Shown: positions 1-5,786 of the stretch, piece by piece | Position numbering within the stretch: the stretch's first letter is position 1 | Layout: each line of letters starts with the position of its first letter | Assembly (NCBI GenBank): GCA_947459055.1 | Contig: CANHCG010000102.1 | Coordinates: 1-6,582, forward strand | DNA from: Cytophagaceae bacterium | GTDB lineage: Bacteria > Bacteroidota > Bacteroidia > Cytophagales > Spirosomataceae | Direction of reading: 5' to 3' | DNA length: 6,582 bases | Notes under the pieces: generated by a model | Databases searched by the model: none | Told to the model about the DNA's origin: nothing | The model's input: only the letters and a program-made list of their open reading frames with translations | Program-made: the position numbers and the translations under genes

Positions 1-893
1 AAGGTAGGCCGAATCGAAGCCCGCTCAATGGTCGAATAGCCCTTTTCCCCATGCACGCTTTGAATCCCTAAATCTTTTTGATAAGCATCTAAATCAAAAG
101 GGGTTTGTGCCATGGCCGCTCGATCGGACGCACTTAATTCGATAACTCCATCATAAAATCCGGGGATTGTGATGTGATTGAATTCATCGTGCATAGAGGC
201 AATCATTTGGCACAAAATATTGATCGGATTTGCTACAGCCCCGCCATAAACCCCCGAATGTAAATCTCGGTTAGGTCCTTGAACCGAAACCTCCATGTAA
301 CTGAGGCCACGTAGACCGACGTCAATCGATGGTATATCATTCGCAATAATTGCCGTATCGGATATTAAAATCACATCCGCCTTTAAAAGCTCTTTATTGG
401 CCTCCACAAAAATCCCTAAATGATCCGAACCTACTTCCTCTTCGCCTTCAATCATGAACTTAACATTACAAGTCAATTCTCCGCTGGCCAACATCGCCTC
501 AAAGGCCTTCACATGCATAAACACCTGGCCCTTATCATCGCAAGCTCCCCGCGCATAAATGACTTCGTTTTTAATCACAGGCTCAAAAGGGGGACTTTCC
601 CATAGATCTAAAGGATCAGCTGGTTGGACGTCATAATGTCCATACACCAAAATGGTGGGTGCGGCAGGATCAACCATTTTTTCGCCATAGACAATCGGGA
701 AACCATCCGTTTCTTCTAAACGAACCTGGTCTAAACCGGCTTCCTTAAGTTTGGATGCTAACCATTCAGCCGCATTCCGAACGGAACCCGCATAAGCTGG
801 ATCGGCCGAAATGGAAGGAATGCGTAAAAAATCGAGTAATTCGGCTAAAAAGCGTTCTCGGTTGGCGGATATAAAGGCCTGTGTATTTTTCAT
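1..893 (-). CDS. M20-family dipeptidase (partial, 3' end outside window)
   Basis: This is a cytosolic, di-zinc metallopeptidase of the M20 family (CNDP/PepV-like dipeptidases), which hydrolyses dipeptides. The 297 codons visible start with MKNTQAFISANRERF at an ATG at 891-893 and stay open to the window edge. Relatives have roughly 455-460 residues, so about the last third is missing. The metal and catalytic residues expected in the visible part are present: H86 and D88 in YGHYDVQP, bridging D119 in ARGACDDKG, catalytic E152 and metal-binding E153 in EGEEEVGS, and D179 in ISDT. The dimerisation ('lid') domain begins near residue 190 and carries DLHSGVYGG (210-218), whose H212 matches the histidine that reaches into the partner active site in carnosinase-type enzymes. 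The last zinc-ligand histidine lies outside the window. There is no signal peptide. It follows plsY by 61 bases. The exact peptide substrate cannot be told from sequence. Confidence 0.93.
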   Translation of the reverse strand, partial: MKNTQAFISANRERFLAELLDFLRIPSISADPAYAGSVRNAAEWLASKLKEAGLDQVRLEETDGFPIVYGEKMVDPAAPTILVYGHYDVQPADPLDLWESPPFEPVIKNEVIYARGACDDKGQVFMHVKAFEAMLASGELTCNVKFMIEGEEEVGSDHLGIFVEANKELLKADVILISDTAIIANDIPSIDVGLRGLSYMEVSVQGPNRDLHSGVYGGAVANPINILCQMIASMHDEFNHITIPGFYDGVIELSASDRAAMAQTPFDLDAYQKDLGIQSVHGEKGYSTIERASIRPT

Positions 894-928
894 ATATGGA
901 TGGAATGGGGTGGTGAAAACCACGCCAA

Positions 929-936
929 CAAATATA
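929..936 (-). promoter_or_regulatory. possible -7 box before the dipeptidase gene
   Basis: The minus strand reads TATATTTG, a full match to the Bacteroidota -7 consensus TAnnTTTG, 35 bases before the dipeptidase ATG. No TTG or TTTG lies 19-21 bases upstream, so the promoter is only half supported. The stretch is AT-rich, so the match may be chance. Read-through from plsY is the alternative. Confidence 0.3.
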
Positions 937-954
937 AAAAAAATTACGCTTGGA

Positions 955-1593
955 TTACTTTTTCCGAGGGATTAGATACATGCGATTTTCCGTTCCTTGA
1001 AAAATGCGAACGATGTTTTGTCGGTGAGTAAAAACCACCAAAAAAGCCACAAAAGACCCAAAATAAATAAGGATCGGCAATTCCTGCCCGAATACCCCCA
1101 AACTAAGCATGATTGGAAAAGCTAAGGACGCGACCATACTTCCTAAGGAAACGTATTTGGAAACGGCGAAAACGACTAAGAAAACTAAAATGCTCACAAG
1201 GGCCGCTTGAGGATGCAAGGCTAGTACCATACCTAGCGTGGTAGCAACGCCCTTACCTCCTTTAAAATCACAAAATATCGGGAGCAAGTGCCCAATAACT
1301 GCCAGAAAACCAAATAGGATTTTAAGTGTCACACAAGTTTCCCAATCCACTAATCGGAAATAGAAAAGACCGGCCGCAAGACTCGTAGCTAAAAAACCTT
1401 TCAAAGCATCGACAAATAGCACGATAGAACCTGCTTTACGCCCTAATACACGAAAAGTATTGGTAGCACCCGCGTTCCCACTTCCGTGTTCACGAATATC
1501 AATACCGTGGTAGGTTTCTCCGTACCAAATGGCCGTTGGGATTGACCCTAACAGGTAACTCAAAAGACACAAGCCAACAATTAGAAAAACCAT
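955..1593 (-). CDS. plsY: Glycerol-3-phosphate acyltransferase PlsY
   Basis: PlsY is an integral inner-membrane enzyme that transfers an acyl chain from acyl-phosphate (made by PlsX) to the sn-1 position of glycerol-3-phosphate, the first step of phospholipid synthesis. The 212-residue product has the usual family length. The family's conserved blocks are visible: GSIPTA (16-21), then DIREHGSGNAGATN (32-45) with the Ser/Arg/Asn residues of motif 1; CDFKGGKGVAT (108-118), the glycine-rich motif 2 thought to bind the phosphate group; and THRQNIVRI (189-197), motif 3. Hydrophobic segments near 2-22, 55-77, 88-107, 122-145 and 148-190 fit the known membrane-embedded topology. The ATG at 1591-1593 starts directly on the first membrane segment, as expected. 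It has its own promoter with a leader hairpin, and lies 133 bases after the DUF5686 gene. No plsX is in the window. Confidence 0.97.
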   Translation of the reverse strand: MVFLIVGLCLLSYLLGSIPTAIWYGETYHGIDIREHGSGNAGATNTFRVLGRKAGSIVLFVDALKGFLATSLAAGLFYFRLVDWETCVTLKILFGFLAVIGHLLPIFCDFKGGKGVATTLGMVLALHPQAALVSILVFLVVFAVSKYVSLGSMVASLAFPIMLSLGVFGQELPILIYFGSFVAFLVVFTHRQNIVRIFQGTENRMYLIPRKK

Positions 1594-1606
1594 ATTTAAA
1601 ATTAGA

Positions 1607-1630
1607 ACCCGCCTTTTTCGGCCGGCGGGT
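1607..1630 (-). promoter_or_regulatory. GC-rich hairpin in the plsY leader
   Basis: On the minus strand ACCCGCC (1630-1624) pairs perfectly with GGCGGGT (1613-1607) around a 10-base loop (GGCCGAAAAA). It is followed by TCTAATTTTAAAT and then the plsY ATG, 13 bases after the stem. The stem base sits at or within a few bases of the transcription start implied by the promoter at 1637-1668, so it would form the 5' end of the plsY mRNA. Possible roles are protection of the 5' end, or attenuation. It could also stop transcripts arriving from the DUF5686 gene, whose stop is 97 bases upstream, but the U-tract is short and interrupted. The stem is clear in the sequence; its role is inferred. Confidence 0.6.
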
Positions 1631-1636
1631 ATTGTC

Positions 1637-1668
1637 CAAATATAGAACGCTAATGTCCGAAAATCAAA
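1637..1668 (-). promoter_or_regulatory. Bacteroidota-type promoter of plsY
   Basis: The minus strand has TTTG (1668-1665), a 20-base spacer, and TATATTTG (1644-1637). This matches both the -33 (TTTG/TTG) and -7 (TAnnTTTG) elements recognised by the primary sigma factor of Bacteroidota, at the expected spacing of about 19-21 bases. The implied start of transcription is near 1629-1634, giving a leader of about 36-41 bases. The DNA upstream (1669-1715) is very AT-rich, which may help. This is the only gap in the window where both boxes are present. Confidence 0.65.
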
Positions 1669-1726
1669 TAGCTTAAATAAATTCTTGAAATGTTTAAATT
1701 TCGGTCTTTATATTGTACCAAATTGA

Positions 1727-4249
1727 TCAAAAAGCGACGTTGATCGAAGCCATAAGCCGGAAATTCATCGGATTTCCATGGTCTAAATAGGTCAAGCGAT
1801 GGAAGGCTTGAATTCGGAAAATTTTAAAGATGTTATCGATGCCATAGCCCGCCTCGACGTATGGTTTTCCCGGCTCGAGGGAGTCAAAAGAATATCGATC
1901 CAAAAACCTGGATTTCAATGGGTTATTGACATCTTTCATGATGTCTTTATTGGCCGCACGTTGACTACCCATCACCAGATTGGAGCTGGCAATAAAACGC
2001 CATTTCAATTTTTTGATAAGTGGAATGCGATTAAATAATAAGCCTTCAAAATTATGATTGTATTGCAACGAAACAAACTGATCACTCACAAACTCGAAAT
2101 AATTCATCGTCGAAAAAGCACTCCGCACAAAGAAAAAAGTTTCATTCCCTAAATGAGGGAATAAAAGTGGGGCAGGTAAATTGGACGGGGTATAGCCCGC
2201 TTGAAGCGTATAGTCAGAACGACCGATTTTACCTAATCTAAACGTCTGATAAGCCTTCAACGTAAATCGTTCATAATTAAAATCTCCCCCGAATAATCCT
2301 TTAAATCCCCGTTGATACTTAAGCGTAATGACAGGAATACGCCGGGTAGCTAAGGTTATTTTTTCATTGCCATTCATCATATAGGTCTCATTTTTGGCAA
2401 AACGGGCTTCTATGGTCAAAAAGGTTTCTTGGTAATAATTTCGAACCGGCGAATTTTTACCCAATTCGGGCTGTAAGCGGTATTGAAACCAAAACAACGG
2501 ATCAAAAGACCTCATAGTTAAAGAACTCGTAAGAGTAATGCCCTTGGTCGCTTCTGTCGTGAAAAAAGCCTCGGATTGTCGACGAAAAAAGGCGCCAGAA
2601 AAAGCACCCCAACGAGTAAAGGCATAAAACAATTTATTATCACCAATCAATTCCGGCGTTAATCCGACACGTTCGATGTCATAAGAATGACGAATCCCGG
2701 CCATTGTCCACCTCTTTTTGGAAAATAAATAATCAATCTCCGCAGAATATTTCGGAACTAAATCCTTGGTTCCAAACCCTACGTTCCCCCGCAAAATCCA
2801 GTTTTTATCAAAATTAGCATTCGTTCGAAATCCGAGTCGGAACCGAGCCCCTTCCTGCCTATTGATTGCAAAACTCGTAATATAGGGCCCTAATTCAATA
2901 TCATTAAACCGCTTAAATCCGCTGAATACAATCTCCGCGATCTCAATATAGGTTTTCACCACAGGCAAATTTTGCACCGAATCAATCAGACTAAAAGCTT
3001 GAATATCTTGCCTACTTAAAGGCTCGTGACGGGCATATTTCCAGAAATCCGGATTCGGCTCTTTCGCATCTTCAGCTACCTCAGAGGCTAAATCATAAAA
3101 TTCAAGAGGCTTCGGTTGATTGACCTTAAAGTCCTTATTGGATATGTACATCTTCAATAACATGCCCGCGGACCCTTTTGTCAATTCTTCCAAATCAATC
3201 AAAAAACGGGTTTTTGATGGCAACCAGGCCCCCGATTCCGTACGTTCTAATTCTTGAGATATCTTAATTTTATCAATGAAATTTAAATTCGCTGCCTTGT
3301 CGACCGTCGCATCTATTTGTACCAATGCGAAACTAGTCGTATCGATCCATGCTTGCCCCGAAAATACCAAATCCATTGGATTCTTAGGCTCATAATCAAT
3401 TTGATAACAAATCCGACCGTCGACATTCACCGTATCACCCAAATAATACTTGTAGTTCGATTTAAATCCTTCTCCAATCGGACTCGCAAAATCCTTACCA
3501 AAAAAGCTAACATAGTTTTGATAAAAATTATAATTAGCCACCAGATTTCCACCGACCAATTGCGACACAAAACTTCCATCTTTTACCCCTACGCCTTTAA
3601 TATTCGTTTTTTGAATAATTTCTTTTTTTCGTTGGGGAGATTCTCGGTAATAAAATTGACTGAGGGACTCTGAAATGTAGGTAGGGATAATCATTTTCCC
3701 GTCGTCTCCGGCGATTTTCTCAAATTTCTGAATGGCTGCCTCAATGTCTTTCATGACCTTGCGTTCACGAAATTTTTCAGAAATATTATCGACATCCAAT
3801 TCCATTTTCGTGTACGAACTGTATTCATAGGCTTCCAGTCGACTCCGATCATTCTGTTCGCGGTTCGCCAATAATTTGCGCAAAATTTTAAATACAGGAT
3901 TCTCACCAGAATAGACGATAACTTCTTTTAAGGCTGATTGGCTAGGTTCTACTTGGAAATCAATTTCTTGAAGAGCGAGCTGCTTGTCCAATTTTTTCAC
4001 TTTTCGCTTATAACCTACATAGGAAACAAAGGCGGAATCACTTAAAATCTTTGTTTTGAGGGTATATTGACCTTGAAAATCAGTCGTCGTGCCCACATTT
4101 ATGCCCAATAAACCGACCGACGCGAATGGAATAGGATCGCCGTTGCTCGCATCCGTAATACGTCCTTTGATGACATATTGAGCATGAGCAGTTTGAAAAA
4201 CCAATAGAAATAGGAGTAGTCGAACTAGAAAACTACCTTGTATCTTCAT
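1727..4249 (-). CDS. DUF5686 outer-membrane beta-barrel protein with carboxypeptidase-regulatory-like domain
   Basis: The 840-residue product is an outer-membrane protein of the DUF5686 family, of unknown function. A signal peptide (MKIQ, then a leucine-rich core, 5-18) ends at TAHA, with cleavage likely after A23. Residues 25 to about 110 form a carboxypeptidase-D-regulatory-like beta-sandwich (KGRITDASNGDPIPFASVGL, then GTTTDFQGQYTL and the closing ALKEVIVYSG), as seen at the N-terminus of SusC-like proteins. DUF5686 follows from about 117. The half from about 455 (LGPYITSFAINRQEGARFRLGFRT) to the end is rich in alternating aromatic/hydrophobic strands and finishes in NVAF, a C-terminal phenylalanine typical of BAM substrates; I read it as a beta-barrel. 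There is no TonB-plug signature, so it is not a standard TonB-dependent receptor. An in-frame TTG lies directly before the chosen ATG (4247-4249); ATG is preferred. Transport, assembly or adhesion roles cannot be told apart. Confidence 0.9.
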   Translation of the reverse strand: MKIQGSFLVRLLLFLLVFQTAHAQYVIKGRITDASNGDPIPFASVGLLGINVGTTTDFQGQYTLKTKILSDSAFVSYVGYKRKVKKLDKQLALQEIDFQVEPSQSALKEVIVYSGENPVFKILRKLLANREQNDRSRLEAYEYSSYTKMELDVDNISEKFRERKVMKDIEAAIQKFEKIAGDDGKMIIPTYISESLSQFYYRESPQRKKEIIQKTNIKGVGVKDGSFVSQLVGGNLVANYNFYQNYVSFFGKDFASPIGEGFKSNYKYYLGDTVNVDGRICYQIDYEPKNPMDLVFSGQAWIDTTSFALVQIDATVDKAANLNFIDKIKISQELERTESGAWLPSKTRFLIDLEELTKGSAGMLLKMYISNKDFKVNQPKPLEFYDLASEVAEDAKEPNPDFWKYARHEPLSRQDIQAFSLIDSVQNLPVVKTYIEIAEIVFSGFKRFNDIELGPYITSFAINRQEGARFRLGFRTNANFDKNWILRGNVGFGTKDLVPKYSAEIDYLFSKKRWTMAGIRHSYDIERVGLTPELIGDNKLFYAFTRWGAFSGAFFRRQSEAFFTTEATKGITLTSSLTMRSFDPLFWFQYRLQPELGKNSPVRNYYQETFLTIEARFAKNETYMMNGNEKITLATRRIPVITLKYQRGFKGLFGGDFNYERFTLKAYQTFRLGKIGRSDYTLQAGYTPSNLPAPLLFPHLGNETFFFVRSAFSTMNYFEFVSDQFVSLQYNHNFEGLLFNRIPLIKKLKWRFIASSNLVMGSQRAANKDIMKDVNNPLKSRFLDRYSFDSLEPGKPYVEAGYGIDNIFKIFRIQAFHRLTYLDHGNPMNFRLMASINVAF

Positions 4250-4282
4250 CAAAACTTAGAAAGGCTTAATTTGCAATAGCAA

Positions 4283-4290
4283 CAAAAATA
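4283..4290 (-). promoter_or_regulatory. possible -7 box before the DUF5686 gene
   Basis: The minus strand reads TATTTTTG, matching TAnnTTTG, 33 bases before the ATG of the DUF5686 gene and inside the 61-base gap after rdgB. No TTG/TTTG is present at the expected 19-21 base spacing. It would let the barrel gene be transcribed apart from the FKBP-rdgB operon, but the support is one box in AT-rich DNA. Confidence 0.3.
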
Positions 4291-4310
4291 CAAATTCGCC
4301 TCAAAATTTA

Positions 4311-4907
4311 CTACTCGTCGTGAAATAATAAAGTTTCGTCGACAAACTGCTTGAATTTTTCCAAAGCGCGTCCTCGATGGGCGATTTTATTCTTCTCTGC
4401 CATTGTCATTTCAGCAAATGTCCTGTTCTCACCTAGCGGCTCAAAAAGTGGGTCATACCCGAATCCTTGATCCCCTCGAGCCATTTGAGTAATTGTTCCG
4501 AGCACCTCTCCTTCAAACTGAACAAAAGTTCCCCCCTCATGAAAGGTTAAAACCGTCACAAAGCGCGCTTGGCGATCTGTAACACCTTGTAGTTCTTTGA
4601 TTAATTTTGAGCAATTCGCCTGATCATTTTTGGGTTCTCCCGCATAGCGAGCCGAAAATACGCCGGGGGCTCCTCCTAACGCTCGAACCTCTAAGCCAGA
4701 ATCATCGGCCAAACATGTTACACCAAAACGCTCCGCTATATAGCGGGCTTTTTGCATCGAATTTTCAGCTAAAGTCAGGCCGGTTTCAGGAATTTCTTCT
4801 GAAATAGGTAATTCGGAAATGGAATGAATGCGAAAATGAGAGCCCAACAAGGCGCTGAGTTCCTCAACCTTGTGGGCATTTTGAGTCGCTAAGTAAAGAG
4901 ATTTCAT
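4311..4907 (-). CDS. rdgB: Non-canonical purine NTP pyrophosphatase (RdgB/HAM1 family)
   Basis: RdgB is a cytosolic enzyme that hydrolyses dITP/ITP and XTP to the monophosphate and pyrophosphate, keeping deaminated purines out of DNA and RNA. The 198-residue product has normal family length. The conserved features line up almost residue for residue with E. coli RdgB as I recall it: LATQNAHKVEEL (6-17) with T8, N10 and K13 of the triphosphate-binding loop; ETGLTLAENS (41-50); LADDSGLEV (66-74) with the metal-binding and general-base aspartates D68 and D69; GGAPGVFSARYAG (78-90); GFGYDPLF (148-155), which holds the base; and EKNKIAHRGRAL (171-182) with H177 and R178. The usual Ser before H177 is Ala here. 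The ATG at 4905-4907 shares its first base with the TAA of the upstream FKBP gene, so translation is probably coupled. Identification is secure; substrates are inferred from the family. Confidence 0.97.
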   Translation of the reverse strand: MKSLYLATQNAHKVEELSALLGSHFRIHSISELPISEEIPETGLTLAENSMQKARYIAERFGVTCLADDSGLEVRALGGAPGVFSARYAGEPKNDQANCSKLIKELQGVTDRQARFVTVLTFHEGGTFVQFEGEVLGTITQMARGDQGFGYDPLFEPLGENRTFAEMTMAEKNKIAHRGRALEKFKQFVDETLLFHDE

Positions 4908-4909
4908 TA
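4905..4909 (-). other. TAATG stop/start overlap joining the FKBP gene and rdgB
   Basis: The minus strand reads TAATG: TAA (4909-4907) ends the FKBP gene and ATG (4907-4905) starts rdgB, sharing one A. No purine-rich ribosome-binding site precedes it (upstream reads GTCGGCGTACTC), which is usual for this phylum and fits restart by the terminating ribosome. This fixes the rdgB start. Confidence 0.75.
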
Positions 4910-5782
4910 GAGTACGCCGACAACCTCCACCTCAAAATACAAAGGCGAATTCGGAGGAATCGTACTATTTCCATTCGCCCCATAAGCAATTTTCGAGGGT
5001 AATACCAAAGCCGCTTTTTCACCCACTCGCATTTTTAAAATGCCTTCCTCAAAGCCCGGAATTAAATTGCCCGTTCCGGGTACAAAAGTTAAAGTACCTG
5101 ATCCAAAGGCCGAATCAAAAATCACATTTTTTGTCGCATCAGTTTGAAATACGCCATAACCAAAACGACCCGTGTAATTAACCTTCACCGATTGACCCGC
5201 GCTAATCGTGGCACCCGTCGGATTGACTACTAATTTTTTAAAGACCAATCCGGAAGGGGTCACCTCTGGGTTCGTGATTTTATAGGTTGTTTGAAAATCT
5301 TGAATTTGTTCGGTTTCCGTACGAATAGCTACGACTTCAATATCTAAACGAATAACTGAATACGCTGGAATATCTGCATATGAATTTCCTCCGAAAGCCA
5401 ACGAAGCTGGTAAAATAAACACCCCTTTCTCCCCTTCCTTCATCAAGGAAATCGGTAAGTTATAGATGTTCGAAGAGCCTCCCCAAACCATCGCTTTAAT
5501 CTGATTTTTATCACGTGAAGTGGAATCTAGTTTTTTGCCATCCAATAAAGACATCACATAATGGAATTTAATGAGATCCGTTGGAAATGCCTGTTTCCCC
5601 GTCGAAGCTTTCTTATCAATCGCATAAAAAAGACCCTCAGGCGATTTCTGCATCGTTAAATTCTTCGACTTAATGTAAGAGTCGATCTCATTTGCATTGG
5701 ATTCTTCTTGCTGATTGACCGTGTTTAAGGTACAACTCGAAAGCCCCACTAAAATCCCTAAAAATAAAATAAATGACCGCAT
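4907..5782 (-). CDS. FKBP-type peptidyl-prolyl isomerase, two-module lipoprotein
   Basis: The 291-residue product is a predicted lipoprotein that catalyses cis-trans isomerisation of X-Pro bonds outside the cytoplasm. Residues 1-17 are a lipoprotein signal (MRSF, hydrophobic core, lipobox LSSC with C17 as the lipidated residue). Two FKBP modules follow. The first (about 32-155) is degenerate: LDST (85-88) replaces FDSS, NLPISLMKEGEK (108-119) replaces the VI-x-GW/F segment, and AFG (129-131) replaces AYG. The second (about 172-291) keeps the active-site pattern: VNYTG (201-205), FDSAF (222-226), VPGTGNLIPGF (234-244, Phe where FKBP12 has Trp59), IAYG (265-268) and TIPP (274-277). So only the second is likely to be catalytic. 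The start is the ATG at 5780-5782, four bases after the upstream stop; an in-frame TTG at 5792-5794 would give a poorer signal. It resembles the gliding-associated lipoprotein GldI in general type, but that symbol cannot be justified. Confidence 0.92.
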   Translation of the reverse strand: MRSFILFLGILVGLSSCTLNTVNQQEESNANEIDSYIKSKNLTMQKSPEGLFYAIDKKASTGKQAFPTDLIKFHYVMSLLDGKKLDSTSRDKNQIKAMVWGGSSNIYNLPISLMKEGEKGVFILPASLAFGGNSYADIPAYSVIRLDIEVVAIRTETEQIQDFQTTYKITNPEVTPSGLVFKKLVVNPTGATISAGQSVKVNYTGRFGYGVFQTDATKNVIFDSAFGSGTLTFVPGTGNLIPGFEEGILKMRVGEKAALVLPSKIAYGANGNSTIPPNSPLYFEVEVVGVL

Positions 5783-5786
5783 GTTT

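Noticed and set aside
420..605. Plus-strand reading frame of 61 codons
   Set aside because: It lies antisense inside the well-supported dipeptidase gene and its translation has no recognisable motif.
910..923. Short inverted repeat GTGGT/ACCAC with a 4-base loop, considered as a terminator after plsY
   Set aside because: The stem is only 5 bp and is followed on the minus strand by CCCATTCC rather than a T-run, so it is not a convincing terminator.
1657..1704. CCGAAA/TTTCGG inverted repeat with a 36-base spacer before plsY
   Set aside because: The arms are six bases in AT-rich DNA and the loop is long; there is no independent sign that it is an operator or terminator.
1799..2038. Plus-strand reading frame of 79 codons
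   Set aside because: It is antisense to the barrel part of the DUF5686 gene and shows no domain, signal or promoter.
3317..3673. Plus-strand reading frame of 118 codons
   Set aside because: It is the longest antisense frame but has low-complexity Ile/Asn/Arg composition expected from the complement of the DUF5686 coding sequence.
4250..4252. TTG as an upstream start of the DUF5686 gene
   Set aside because: It is immediately followed by an in-frame ATG that gives the same signal peptide; ATG is the more likely start.
4271..4282. Inverted repeat TTGC/GCAA between rdgB and the DUF5686 gene
   Set aside because: A 4-bp AT-rich stem is within chance expectation and no T-tract follows it.
4607..4807. 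Plus-strand reading frame of 66 codons
   Set aside because: It is fully antisense to conserved RdgB motifs and has no features of its own.
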